Shown here: positions 1-15,461 of the stretch, one piece after another
How positions within the stretch are numbered: the stretch's first letter is position 1
Layout: the number at the start of each line of letters is the position of its first letter
NCBI GenBank assembly: GCA_025602915.1
Contig: JAHLJZ010000034.1
Span: 171,041-235,040, forward strand
DNA: 64,000 bases
DNA from: Paraphysoderma sedebokerense
Lineage: Eukaryota > Blastocladiomycota > Physodermatomycetes > Physodermatales > Physodermataceae
Reading direction: 5' to 3'
Translations under genes and position numbers: made by a program
Notes under the pieces: generated by a model
Seen by the model: the letters and a program-made list of their open reading frames with translations, nothing else
Told to the model about the DNA's origin: nothing
The model's database searches: none

Positions 1-612
1 CCACTCCATTTATTAATGTGAATATGTGTACTTGGCACTAAGCAGTGATTACATTTGATATGATACTTTTGTTTTGCTTGCTACTTTTTTTTTCGTTTTT
101 TTGTGGGTCGTCAAGTTGGACGAGAAGTATGTGGTCGATAATTGGTTGCTTTGACTGTAATGTCGTGGTGAATCATTTTTTCCACCATTTTGAATGAAGA
201 AAATACCCAAAGCTGGTGCCGTCTTGGTCGAGAGAAAAAAAATGAGGAATATGAAACAAAATAGAGTCTATTCTCACTTTTTAAAATATCTCAAAGATGA
301 AATTATGAACACGCCCACAATACAAACAAAATATCAAAAAATACTTGAAACACAACTTGAGTGAACCCAGCCGACACTCCGCATAAGTTTCGAGATTTCG
401 TCATAAACACATATGGAATAGACACATGATACAATTGAGTTACATTGATTTTTGTAATCCACCCATCTAACAAACTGAGAAAAGTAAACACCAAACCAAT
501 AATTCGTTGGATTAGACACCAACAGACAAAACGCATTATTAACCACGAAACAATCAACACTTCCTTAAACATAAATTCAATATTATTCAAGTACATTAAT
601 TTGAAAATGCAT
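1..612. other. 3' flank of the SERCA gene, no gene seen
   Basis: This AT-rich stretch lies downstream of the SERCA stop codon. The open frames in it lack supporting composition or recognisable motifs, and I see no RNA gene. It presumably holds the SERCA 3' untranslated region and the start of the next intergenic region. Confidence 0.6.
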
Positions 613-4884
<4,272 letters not shown>

Positions 4885-5471
4885 TTGTGAGGGAGGGATG
4901 CGGACGGCGGGGAGAGAGGGTCGATGCGGGGAGGGTGTGTTGGCAGAGAAGAGTCTGGTGTGTATCCTGTCCACGGACGCTGTTAGCTGTAGTGATGAAT
5001 GGATGTCTTCTCTGTCTCGGCCAAAGGGAAAAACCCTGGCACGCTTTCTGTTCACCCGTTCACCACCAATGCAAGGAATCCCGTGGAAACAGCTTTTGTC
5101 CGTTCACTCGTTCACTCTGGGAATTCGTGCCCCTCGTCGACCTGAAGACGTGGCATTTCCTTATCAGTACCACCACTAGACTTTTTATGTCATCATCACA
5201 ATTTCACGACTAAGGACATTTATTTCACTCTCCCCGTAACGCACTTCACTTAAAATACATGATCAACTATTTTCTTTTAATCTTTTCTCGATCTTCACCA
5301 CATCTTATTGAGTTCCACATACGTCTTCTTCCAACTCCCCAACGCATGGGAAGAAGAAAAATACATCAACATCACATAACCAGTAGTTATCAAATATAGA
5401 AACGAGAAATGAATATATCACACAGACTACACTCACGATTGACATGTAAGAGATCGTAAACGTGTTTGCTT
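4885..5471. promoter_or_regulatory. SERCA upstream region with paired GTTCAC motifs
   Basis: The interval between the SERCA start codon and the SUB2 stop contains the SERCA promoter and the SUB2 3' flank. Four GTTCAC hexamers occur at 5050, 5058, 5102 and 5110, as two pairs each spaced 8 nt. The same hexamer occurs as a regular array at 14893-14931. No gene is supported here. A binding factor is not known to me. Confidence 0.35.
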
Positions 5472-7345
5472 TTAACCGACAGTCACTGTATACAGGTAAA
5501 ATGGAGATTTCTGGTCAATCGCAGATCAAAATGAAAAGTTCCAAAAAGCCAATACTTACTGTACAACGACTTGTCCAAATTATCTGGTAACGGTGTAATG
5601 TTCACTTCGAATCGCTTCTGCACTTCATTCAACGTCGTAGTATCCTCCGGTGAAGACACAAATGTGATTGCTAGACCCTTTGTACCGAAACGACCAGCTC
5701 GACCAACCTTTAAGTTTACAACATTCACATTAGTAAATCAAATCAAATGCAACAAATACAATTTGAACAATCCGTACTCGATGGAGATAGGTATCAGCGC
5801 CATCAGGCATATCATAGTTAAACACAATATTGACTCTCTCAATATCAATACCACGTCCCAACACATCAGTCGACACCATAATTCTGGCGTGGAAATTCTT
5901 GAATTTTGTGTATCGATTGATTCGCTCTTCTTGGGCCATACCTGAATGAATGGCTAATGTCGGAAAGTGCAACTCTGTCAAGAGCTTCTCAAGTTCTTTG
6001 GCCCGAGAAACGGATTTCACGAATATACACACTTGATTGAAATCAAGTTGATCGAGGAGAGTGGTGAGTTTGCGATTCTTTTCGTTTTCTAGCAGTTTGA
6101 CATAGTGTTGTTGTAGACCATGAAGGGTGAGTTTGGCTTCGTCATCGACAAAGATTTCGAGAGGCTAAAAAGTCGTCATATGTACAATGAGTAAAGAGCT
6201 ATAAATTCTTTTGAAATCATAACCGAGAAACTTACGTTGGTCATAAACTTCTTGCACACGGGCCTAATTTCTTGCTTTAATGTAGCTGAAAACATCATCA
6301 CTTGCTTTTGATGAGGGCACGCTCGGAAAATTTCCTGAACATCCCGACGCATATCTAGTAGCAACCAAAACAGATAGAAAAGCGTTAGATATTGTTACTT
6401 GGAATGACAAATCATGATCCGAAAAAAAAAATCAGTTTAGTGTTGTGAGCGTTTAATTTTATAGCATGAGGTTCATTTGACCTTCATCGAGCTGGGTTAT
6501 AGATTGGTGTATCGTCATATTTTTTTCGGATCATGAGAAAGGAATAAAGAAAAACAAGGAATATATCATTACCTAAACTTTCCAACATCTTGTCACATTC
6601 GTCCAACACAAAATGCTTGACATTGCTCAACTTCAAATGTTTATCCCTGATAAGAGCCAAAACTCGACCAGGAGTTCCGACAATGATGTGAGGCTTGTTT
6701 TTCTTTATGGCTTCAACGTTTTGAGTCATCGGTAAACCACCATACACGACTTCAGTTCGGAGATCAGGCATATATTTGCAGAAACGGGCATATTCGTTAC
6801 GAATTTGATGCGCCAATTCACGAGTGTGACAGAGAACGATTGCTTTGACTGAAGCTTCGTCCGAGGACGAAACCTGACGAGGATCGATCTGTTGAAGAGT
6901 GGCAAGAACGAAGACGGCAGTTTTACCCATACCAGATTTGGCTTGGCATAAAACGTCCATACCGAGAATGGCTTGAGGAATACATTCTTGTTGAACTGTA
7001 CAAAAAATACGAGAGTTAGACAGGGAAATGGAGAGAATACATATAGTGGCGTAATCTTCAACAACGCCAACAAACATAATAACGACACAACAACATACCT
7101 TCGGATGGATGTTCGAAACCACAATCATTAATCGCTCTCAACAAATCAGGTTTCAACAAGAAATCCCTGAACCCAGTTGCGTGAACACCAACGTAGGACC
7201 CCTTTTTATCCTTCTTATCAAACCCATTTTCTGCAGCTTTTGTAGCGCCAACTCCAGCAATCGCTTTTTCAGCTGACAAGGGTTTTAGAGTTGTTTCTTC
7301 TTCTTCTTCGTAGTCAATAAGGTCATCAGCGTGATCGTGCGACAT
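5472..7345 (-). CDS. SUB2: DEAD-box RNA helicase Sub2/UAP56 (6 exons, 445 aa)
   Basis: ATP-dependent RNA helicase of the TREX complex, acting in spliceosome assembly and mRNA export in the nucleus. Exons: 7345-7099, 6995-6573, 6354-6236, 6164-5778, 5707-5560, 5485-5472. Motifs seen: Q-motif region before [20 protein letters not shown], Walker A AKSGMGKT, motif Ia [16 protein letters not shown], the family-diagnostic DECD box, SAT ([11 protein letters not shown]), [12 protein letters not shown] and [14 protein letters not shown] instead of DEAD, together with [10 protein letters not shown] and [20 protein letters not shown]-like text, identifies the UAP56/Sub2 subfamily. The length matches the family (about 430-446 aa). 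The last coding exon is only 14 nt and gives the C-terminus MTVG; it is supported by an in-phase acceptor but is the weakest part of the model. Confidence 0.95.
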
Positions 7346-8678
7346 GTTTGTTTATGTTTTAAACTGCAGAGGATTGAATGCCCATGTTTTCCAAAAGCGG
7401 ATCCAGCGATTGAATAGAACCATGAGAATCGACGAACGACAATAAAAAGGAACGATGGACACAAGTTGTATGATTCAAAAGCGGAAACGCAAACAAACGA
7501 AGAGAGATTGAGATGACATGGTTAGAAGTGATATTCCGAGGCATTGATTTGTGATCATGTATAGGTCTTCCACTCCACAAGAATATGCATAGCGACACTG
7601 GCAGACTAAGACAATACTGAGACAAGTGCGGGGGATTATGTAGACAACAGAGCCGAAGAAGCAGGGACAGGGGTGATCGCAGAAGGGACAGATGTAGCCG
7701 ACGGATGTTTGTTTACATAGGCCCGACAGTTGATGATTTGTTTAACAACATGAGACATACCTGTAGGAGATGCGAGGTATGCGGTGTGCGAGTGTGTGGC
7801 GAGAGTGGATGACAATGGATGTGACGAGGGATGGATGGATGGATATTGCGGGACGGGACGAGGGATGGAAGGATGGATGGAGCGGGAATGGATGGATGGA
7901 CAGAGGGAACGAATGACGCGGCGCTCGACTCGCTGGCCTAGCTGTGAATCCTCCCTCTGCCATGTCTGCATTCGGAATACACATTCCTTCTATTACAATG
8001 AATAACGTCGGCGATGGTCTAGCGGAATAGCTATATATGTGTTTCGTTATGATACATATGTTGTAATTCAGAGTGCTAACATGCCAGATCTTCAAAGCAT
8101 ACCAACCAATTCCATTGGGATGGTGAGCAAAGAACCGGATCCCAAAATGTTATGGCCTTGCTCGACAACCTTATAAGAGTTCTCTTTGCTTTAAGGAAAA
8201 CTGCCAAAGTGAAGGATTATCGTATGATGAGTAGTTAGTTATTCAGCTGTATTGCGCGGTAGGAGGCCCAAAATCTACAAACGAAACAAAGCGCCAAATA
8301 CATCCTCAGTCCACATCCCCATTTCTAGAAGCCGTGGTCGCGCAGAGTAATTATTATAGCGACACTATCTGTCGAATAACAGCGAACAAAATCAAGAGAA
8401 ATCTATTTTATACAATGATTATCGGTACATCAAGACAGAAGTATGGACAAAGCATCATTATTTCTATATTAATACATTGAGCAGACGGTAAATAAATCGC
8501 CCTCTTTCATGTAAACCACATTTTTTCACAATTAGATAAGTATATTAGATGAGTTCACTGTCCTGCAAATTTGCAGGTGAACGCGTACGGGAGAAGGGAT
8601 AAGCAAACTTCAAATAAAATCAAATTACCAGCGATAAATCACAACAACATCCACTCCAACCCTTTCACTTTCCTCCTA
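7346..8678. other. Intergenic region upstream of SUB2, with small uncertain ORFs
   Basis: No gene can be firmly supported. On the minus strand a good 3' splice site (TCCTACAG, about 7761-7768) precedes a 40-codon ORF starting MSHVVKQIINCRAYVNKHPS (7636-7758), and an open frame without ATG ends at 7359, 14 nt before the SUB2 start. These could be 5' leader exons of SUB2 or a very small gene. Around 7828-7912 the minus strand is CCAT-repeat rich. From 8000 to 8678 I see only 3' flank of the PAS-like gene and AT-rich sequence. Confidence 0.3.
7828..7912. repeat. Degenerate GGAT/CCAT short tandem repeat
   Basis: The plus strand shows runs of GGAT interrupted by GGGA/GCGG steps (GGATGGATGGATGGATATT, then GGAAGGATGGATGGAGCGG, then GAATGGATGGATGGACAGAG). 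It lies upstream of SUB2. An imperfect tetranucleotide microsatellite is the simplest reading. Confidence 0.7.
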
Positions 8679-10551
8679 TCATGTGTTTTTTGTCAATGCT
8701 TCTTCCCTGCTCATCGGAACAGGTGCCATTCCGGGATACTGTTTACAGAACAGCCCCATAATTTCTTCATGACAGACATTACATATCCCATGATGTATAA
8801 TTAATTTCGAATCCGAAGATTCCGGAAAGATGGTATAATATTGATGAGGATTCAACCACACTGGTTCGGTAAACTTGGAAAAGTGATGAGGATCGTCTGT
8901 GTAAATCGTGGTTTGTGGGGCAGACGATGTCGTAGGGGAAGGCGATGAAGACGAAGAAGTTGGACTGGTAGTTTCGACCGTTTGACCCATCTTCCCTCGC
9001 AACCCAATGATTGGAACATCCTGGTTTTCTGGGTCCATAAATGGGACAGGGAGGTGCAATGATGAAGGCAGTAATTTAGATTTGTAGTATGGATGGTGAG
9101 TTGAAATATATGAAACTTCCGACGGATGTATTTGGATCCGTTTACAGTAAGAACAAACTGTTCGGAATATCTTATTGGACGGAATATGTGTGCGTTTGTT
9201 CTATTGACAAGAGAAAAGAAGAAGAAGAGGCAAAAATTAGCAAACCACGAACATCAGTTGCCGACACAGTAATGAAAACAAATTGTCAGAGATACAAACC
9301 GGTTCAATAAGATCCGCAGTCAAATAACTTGCTGGTGGGTTCAACTTTTTTTCATATAAAATCTGCGAACACCATAAAACGACGTAACTCTTGTCGATAT
9401 TTCTCATTCTGCCGACGCTCATTCTCATTTTTCTCTCAACATCAGGACCATCGCAGAACCAGTGAAACGAGAACCGTGGTTGTATACCTATGAAATCCAA
9501 CTTGATTAGCATTTCCAGGAGTGAAAATTTTATACTCTTCAAGACATTGCACAAGACGGAAATAGAAACATGAAAGTACATACCATTCAACACGACGTAC
9601 ATGATATGTCGATAGAAAGACTGCAATTTCAAGTCACCAATGAAATCAAACAATGACCGACCGACAATGTTATCGCTTTTACATGCAATAATACGTTGCG
9701 GAAACGGCATGCAAACGTTATCCCCGATGAATTTATCCCATAACTCATCTTCAACGGAAACGATGGTCCCGCTCGGAGTCGTTGCGTACATTACTTCCTA
9801 TTTACAGAAACGTCAAAGCGGTAAGTGCCGAAAGTTACATGAGAGGAATTGTTATACAAGATACTGTGTAAATACATACAGGATGAACCGGTACATGAAC
9901 ATCTTCTGGTAATTTGGCAACGGCAGAAGGCTCATAGGTTACCAAGACTTGAGGGTCAGGTTCTTTTTGAGTTTCCTGTCGAGTCTGAGTTTGGCTAGCT
10001 TGCGAAATCTCTCGAGTCGGATTGGCAACATTGAGATGAAGGTTCGGATTTGCATCCAAGTCCATGCCCACATTACCACTCATGTTGCTGTTCATTTCGT
10101 CGGATTCAACCCTGATCGTTTGATCCAGAAAACTTATATCAATATCGTCTGGTACAATCTGTAACTCGGGTGGGATAAAGAAACCAGATGATAAAGCCGA
10201 AAGAGAGGGTTGCGTCGAGGGACTATTCATGTATAATGGATCCGAAGCTACAGAATCGGACGAAGTTGATGGGTTATGGCTGACTGATGTCGCCGACGAA
10301 ATTGGAGATGCAGCAGCCCCGAATAGACAAGAAGTATCATTTTTCGAAGGTTGATAAAGAAAAGCGTCGGAAGCTTTAGTCTTGAAGGCTCTTTCCATGG
10401 GTTGGGGTTGCTGTTGTTGAGTTATATTGGGTTGATGTGTGGCGAGACCACCGGTGTTGAATGTGGCTGTATCTCCGGAAGCGGGTATCTGAGGTTGGGC
10501 AAAGTTGTCGTTTGAAAATTGTTGAGATGGATACGCATAACCAGCTGACAT
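8679..10551 (-). CDS. PAS-like protein with two CxxC pairs (4 exons, 531 aa)
   Basis: Exons 10551-9880, 9797-9584, 9487-9300, 9200-8679. The first 220 residues are low-complexity and S/T/Q/P-rich. Residues about 225-330 look like a PAS sensory fold: MYATTPSGTIVSVEDELWDKF, then a GRSLFDFIGD-type helix and FYRHIMYVVLNG. The last exon carries VCSYCKRIQ (Cys 374/377) and GICNVCHEEIMG (Cys 498/501), two CxxC pairs separated by about 120 residues that could together bind zinc or another ligand. I recall similarly organised uncharacterised fungal proteins but cannot name a family. No membrane segment or catalytic domain is visible, so a signalling or scaffold role is only inferred. The start codon sits just after a clear ATG-free leader and begins MSAGYAYPSQQF. 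Confidence 0.8.
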
Positions 10552-12232
10552 TTAAACGAATGAATTATGGAGCGAATAAACAAATATTGTAGCTCGATAA
10601 AATTGTGGCGCAGTAAAACAGGGAGTATATGATGCAGGAGTGCTGGGAGGAGATTGTGGACTGAATATGATGAGGTATCGAGATGGGTATCTGTTGATGA
10701 CTGATATTGAGGGGATGTCGTTAGAGATATAGAAAGACAGACACTAGACCATGTCCGGATGATGGAGATGAAGGAGATGCGAGAAGGGAATGTCGGCAAT
10801 TTACATGACAGAATCCCACGCAGGCACAATACAAGCGAAAAAAATGGAAGAAAAAAAAGTTCGCGGCCCGAGTTGAATAATTACCCGCCCCTAAAGCTCA
10901 AACTTCATAATTATTAACGTTTTCGTTTGCAATTTGTGCTCCCTTCAACCTTTTCCCATTGTCATTGTCACTATATCAGCCACTCCGTCTGATGCACCAA
11001 ACATATGGACAACATCTGGCCCCATGAGGATTTGCAGAACAAAGTTGAGCTTAGATAAACTGTATGACGTAGGTGCGTAACGAACTGGCGCAAGCAATAA
11101 TTATTAGACCCAGTTAGTAGTCTAGTAGAATTACTTTGCCCCATTCGGCTGCAGACATTACACAACAAAACACGAGAAGGTTGTCATCCACATGTTTCTC
11201 TCTGTATTGCAGATCACAAATTACCTGGTACCTACTTGCTAGTGCGAATTTGCGGCTCCTTCCAGTTTCATGAGTGAAAACTTGCAAAGCAAAATAAATA
11301 AACGAACCAGATTTGCTGATTTCTTCGGTGATTCAATTTGAAACCATCAAGCATTACGGCTCATGGCACTTTCTTTCTCGAAATACTAAACTTTCCAGAG
11401 CACCAAAAACAGTGACCAACGTTCCGTCCTTCTCTCTTTCAGCTTAACTACATCCGTGCCCTCATTCCGCAGAAATAAGCAGAAACCACGCCCCCGGGGC
11501 AAAACTATCAGGTCTCATATGAGTTTCGGGAATGATGAGGTTTTGATCCGATAATGTAACTGGAGGTAGTTGACACGGGCAACAACATGCCCCCTACAAA
11601 GACTGATTGTGACGTCGGCCAATATTGCTAATTTGTGGGTTCTTCCGTATTGCCCCTTGTATCAACTCCTACTTAACTATCTCTGTGGGCGGCGTTAGGG
11701 CAGTTTTGATTTGTTTGAGTTATTTTCGTTGTGTGCCTTTTTTTTTGTTTACGATAGGAAATAAATTGGTAGCATAAACAGTAGAATCATACGTGTAGAG
11801 AATTGCTCTTCATAATTGAAAAACATTCTACATCATTTCCTAAGAATGACATTTATATAATTTTACTTTGCGAACTAATACGGTTATAACTCTCATCTGA
11901 TCAAAATTGATTAACAGTTTATTATCCCCGCAGCCAGTTGCCAAATTATGCACAAAAACAAAAGGTAAATCTATGCAAAATATCTGACCATCTACCAAGT
12001 TCTTCTATGATGACATTATAAAATATACAAGCACAGTAAAATACAAGTTGACGAGAAACATAAAGATGATCCGTTATAAGACAATATTAAAACACATTAA
12101 AACGATGAAACAGTAGTATCAGTTGAATAAGATGATAAACAATCGAATCAAGACAGTTGAATGCAAAGTGTTATCGAGGATGAATTCCATGTGTGAGGTT
12201 GTTGATGTTTGCACAGGACACCTGAACTCGGT
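10552..12232. other. Intergenic, no gene seen
   Basis: This 1.7-kb stretch lies between the PAS-like gene and the small gene ending at 12233. Open frames are short and AT- or C-rich without coding character. I found no tRNA, repeat array or conserved motif. It should contain the PAS-like gene promoter. Confidence 0.55.
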
Positions 12233-12861
12233 TTAGACTATTAGCAGGTGGACAGTGGCGGCGCCCCCAGTGGGAGGTTGTTGTAGCCAAAGTTCGAGTC
12301 GTCTAATAAACAATCAAAGAGTACGAATTATTAATACAACTAGAACAAAATGTTTTTCAAAAAAGTTTTATCTATGAAGTGTTTCCGAATAAAAGAATTT
12401 TCAGATTTCGGACTGTTGTTTTTTGAACTTACCCGAATTTTAAAATCCACGGCCTTCACTCAAAGTATTGCGGCCATTCAGCATTTACAACATTCACTCA
12501 AGCTCCCCGTTATACTATTATACCGCAGGGTACTATTCTTCCCCGAATTAGGTTTTCCGAATGGATGAAAGCGTTTGTACCCAGAGTACCGTTTAAGCGA
12601 ACGCGGTGGCGTCCGTAATTGGGATTCGTAAAAATCAGAATGAGATTTGCCGACCAACATAGTCACTTCGGAATCGTCAGGTATTTCAGATTCTATATTT
12701 TCAGTAGAAGTTGACTCTTCTGCAGCAGCGGCGACGGTAGCGGTGGTATTGGCTTGAGTGTGGGTTGCGGCAGTGTCCGGCGGATTGTCCAATAAATTTG
12801 ATGATTCGGAAACCAAGAAAGGATTTGTTTGTTCAAAAGACGAACTTGGAGCAGTTACCAT
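12233..12861 (-). CDS. Small uncharacterised protein with a 21-nt micro-exon (3 exons, 142 aa)
   Basis: Exons 12861-12524, 12453-12433 (21 nt) and 12302-12233. Reading straight on from exon 1 gives an early TGA; splicing at CG|GTATAA to an AAG acceptor, then GG|GTAAGT to a TTATTAG acceptor, keeps frame and gives ...NSTLRPWILKFGRLELW... ending LQQPPTGGAATVHLLIV. The N-terminal 75 residues are acidic and S/T/A-rich with an NPF tripeptide (SSFEQTNPFLVS), a known EH-domain ligand type; the central part is basic (RTPPRSLKRYSGYKRFHPFG). I do not recognise a family. The hydrophobic C-terminus could be a tail anchor or a beta-strand. Confidence 0.55.
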
Positions 12862-15461
12862 AATGGATAGAAATAAATGTGGTATGTGGTACGAGGGGAT
12901 AACAAAGAATACGGGTATAAGAGATATTTAACCGAGGACTTGGGACGTAGCAAGAGGGCAAAGCACAAGAGGAACGAAAAAATTTAGCGACAACTTTGAC
13001 CCTTATTTCTCCGGCTCTGATTTTTTAATTATCACATGGAGGCCTTTCGATATACGTTTTGGAAGGTTATGACAGATCACACAGCGAACGCACGCAACAG
13101 TTAATTGCCTTTGTCTCAGAGTTCGATTCTGAACAATTTCAAATCACGCCTAATTTCGTTTTCTGCGTGTCCGGTTGCCGTCAAGGAGACCATAGATATC
13201 CTGATGGTGGTGGGCGATGGGTGATGCTGAAACTCCCGTTTGGAGGACATTGACGGGAACACAAAGAACTCGACTGAAACTGGTGTGATGGAGGGTGGAA
13301 CATTCGTGATCGATTGTCATATGGTGTGACGTCTGAAATGTTTCGTATGGGCAAATCTTCTTTGTTTGATAGCTGGCGTCATTGATATAACAGAAAAATC
13401 TGAGACTGTTGAATGGCGATATTCCTTGATAGTGATATCCATGCATACGCAGTTGTGGAACATTTGAAATCGGCCGTGCCGGCCCACGTTTCCGGTCACT
13501 CATGGCCAAGGAAAAACAAATCATACCCCTAATTCCTATTGTGCGTCGATCAAGACAAATACCGCTTATATTAATATCCGGCATCATCTGAAAAGCAGAA
13601 ACAACGCAAACGTTTTCGGTAGAATTTGTATCAGAATTATCTTGAATTTCAGACACTGGTGTGCAAAATTCTTTTATAAGCAAAGAATGAATTTATTGAA
13701 CGCATAGAATGGCAGAGGCCGATTTACAAGTTCCAAACACCATTATTAAAAATAAAATTCTTTTTCGCAATCAAGGAATGAAGTAAAATCATTTAACTTC
13801 AAACGTTACGAAACGTCCATTGCAAATTGCATCGGGATCCACCTTCAATATACATATATTGAATAAGATGACGACATTATTTTACCGCAGAAAACAAATA
13901 AACACAATAAGACAATGCGGTACAACACCAGTTAATTTGAAATGGGCGGTTTCTACAGCCGACATCAGTGTTTGTGGCAAATATCAACAGAGTCAAGAAT
14001 CAAGACAACGAGAATGGGAACAACGATAAATCGCGGCTGTGGCAAACCAGTGAGGCGGATCAGGATGAAAATTATTATCGGGACATTGAATAACGACATT
14101 CGTATAAACGAGATAATATGAGCCGTTGTTTTATTATCTTGTTCATCTTCATATATTTCTTGGAATGGTTTCATGGTGCTATCAGCAGTGGCAAACTAGC
14201 AATGGTGAGCAATGGTTTATTTCAATGCTAACACATCACCAAATGTGTTCAGGATGGTGTCAGAGTAAATCACAAAATCATGCCTGTTTCTGTGTTGCAT
14301 AATTTTGCCGTAACGTTTCGAAAAAATTTAATTAAATGTCGTCAATCCGTCGCCGCTTTGATATTCACATTTCAAACCAAACAACCGAGTCTCTGCAAGT
14401 CTAGACTCGATTCCACCGATCGAAATCTTGAATAAGAACCCTCGATGGCCGGAACTCGGAAGTTAGACGGAAAAAACTATTCATTTGACATTTCTGTTCC
14501 TTTTCCGTTCACCAAGATGGGAAGAAATCACTGAAGAATCACCGTCTACGACTCTAACATGAAATCAGGACTGATTATTATCGGAACATGGAGAGCCGGA
14601 CACTTTTGTGTATCGCCCTGATATGAAATCCCATCTGATTGTGAAGGACAATAGAATCAGGGTTCGTGATACCCGGTAGACCCACCCCCCTATTAAGGAT
14701 GGTTTTAATTAAAATACGGGGTCGAAAGGGATCCAAGCATTGTGGAGGTTGATCACTGGTTGATCTCAATGATCTTATCGAATGGGCAAAAATCACTCAT
14801 TGTTGGTACTACTGTTATATGTATAGTGTGGGATATTGGCGTAGGAGTGACACAGGATGAGACACCATGGAAGCAGGAAGAGGGCGACGCTGGTTCACAG
14901 AGTGTTCACCGAGTGTTCACGGGTTGTTCACGATCGCAGGTGGCATGGATCGAAGGGGAGTCAAGATGCATGCGACGGGTAGCTGGCAAGGGGGAGCAAG
15001 GGCCATGTGGCGCAGAAGAGGGAAGGCCAGCTCGACGTGCGCGTGTTCCGCGGTGTTTCCTGTCCAGTGCACGCGGCCAAAACATCTCCTGCTGCATCAC
15101 CCCCATTCATCCACATTCATCTCCTCAATAATACACATTCATCATCGCAACTCCTCCTCTCATCCAAGGAAAAAGGTAATACCATCTCCTCATCCTTGTG
15201 TTCCTTGTTGTGTAAGGTGTGCTGCCCTGGTCAGACGATACAGCCATGGATCGTGGTGCCCCAAGAGCTTTTCTCCACCCCCTCGGGTCATGTTCCACCT
15301 TGTTTCCTGGCAAATCTTTTTGGCCCTCATTCCTTTCAATTTTAACACACCACTTAGAATAGACTATCCAACACAATCACTGACAATAGACAAATACATC
15401 CTTTTTGTTTAGTGTCCAGTCATTGGTCTCCTTCTGTCCCACACACAAAAACATAACGCAG
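12862..15461. other. Long intergenic region with doubtful ORFs
   Basis: No gene is firmly supported. The minus strand has a TATAAAAG box (13674-13681) followed by an unspliced 146-codon ORF from ATG 13587 to 13150 (MMPDINISGICLDRRTIGIRG...); its composition is unconvincing and it may be part of a spliced or decayed gene. A 69-codon minus ORF (14174-13965) contains one hydrophobic segment (FNVPIIIFILIRLTG). The right end, 14742-15461, is GC-richer than the surroundings and probably holds the promoter of the next gene, including the GTTCAC array. Confidence 0.35.
14893..14931. repeat. Four GTTCAC hexamers with exact 11-bp period
   Basis: GTTCAC begins at 14893, 14904, 14915 and 14926. The repeat unit is about TGTTCACNGAG. 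An 11-bp period keeps every copy on nearly the same face of the helix. The same hexamer occurs as paired copies upstream of the SERCA gene. It could be a small minisatellite or a cooperative transcription-factor site upstream of the gene at 15462. Confidence 0.6.

Noticed and set aside
7828-7912. Regular short repeats considered as a CRISPR array
   Set aside because: The unit is 4 bp without spacers, and the genome is eukaryotic.
7742-8095. 117-codon minus ORF rich in SIHP/HPSF repeats
   Set aside because: It is the translation of the GGAT/CCAT microsatellite, not a protein with independent support.
13150-13587. 146-codon minus ORF behind a TATAAAAG box
   Set aside because: The TATA box is attractive, but the protein lacks coding character or family marks; kept only as a note in the intergenic entry.
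14867-15412. 181-codon plus ORF before the HTH-domain gene
   Set aside because: Overlaps other open frames in a GC-rich stretch, has no family resemblance and lies over the GTTCAC array; treated as promoter/leader.
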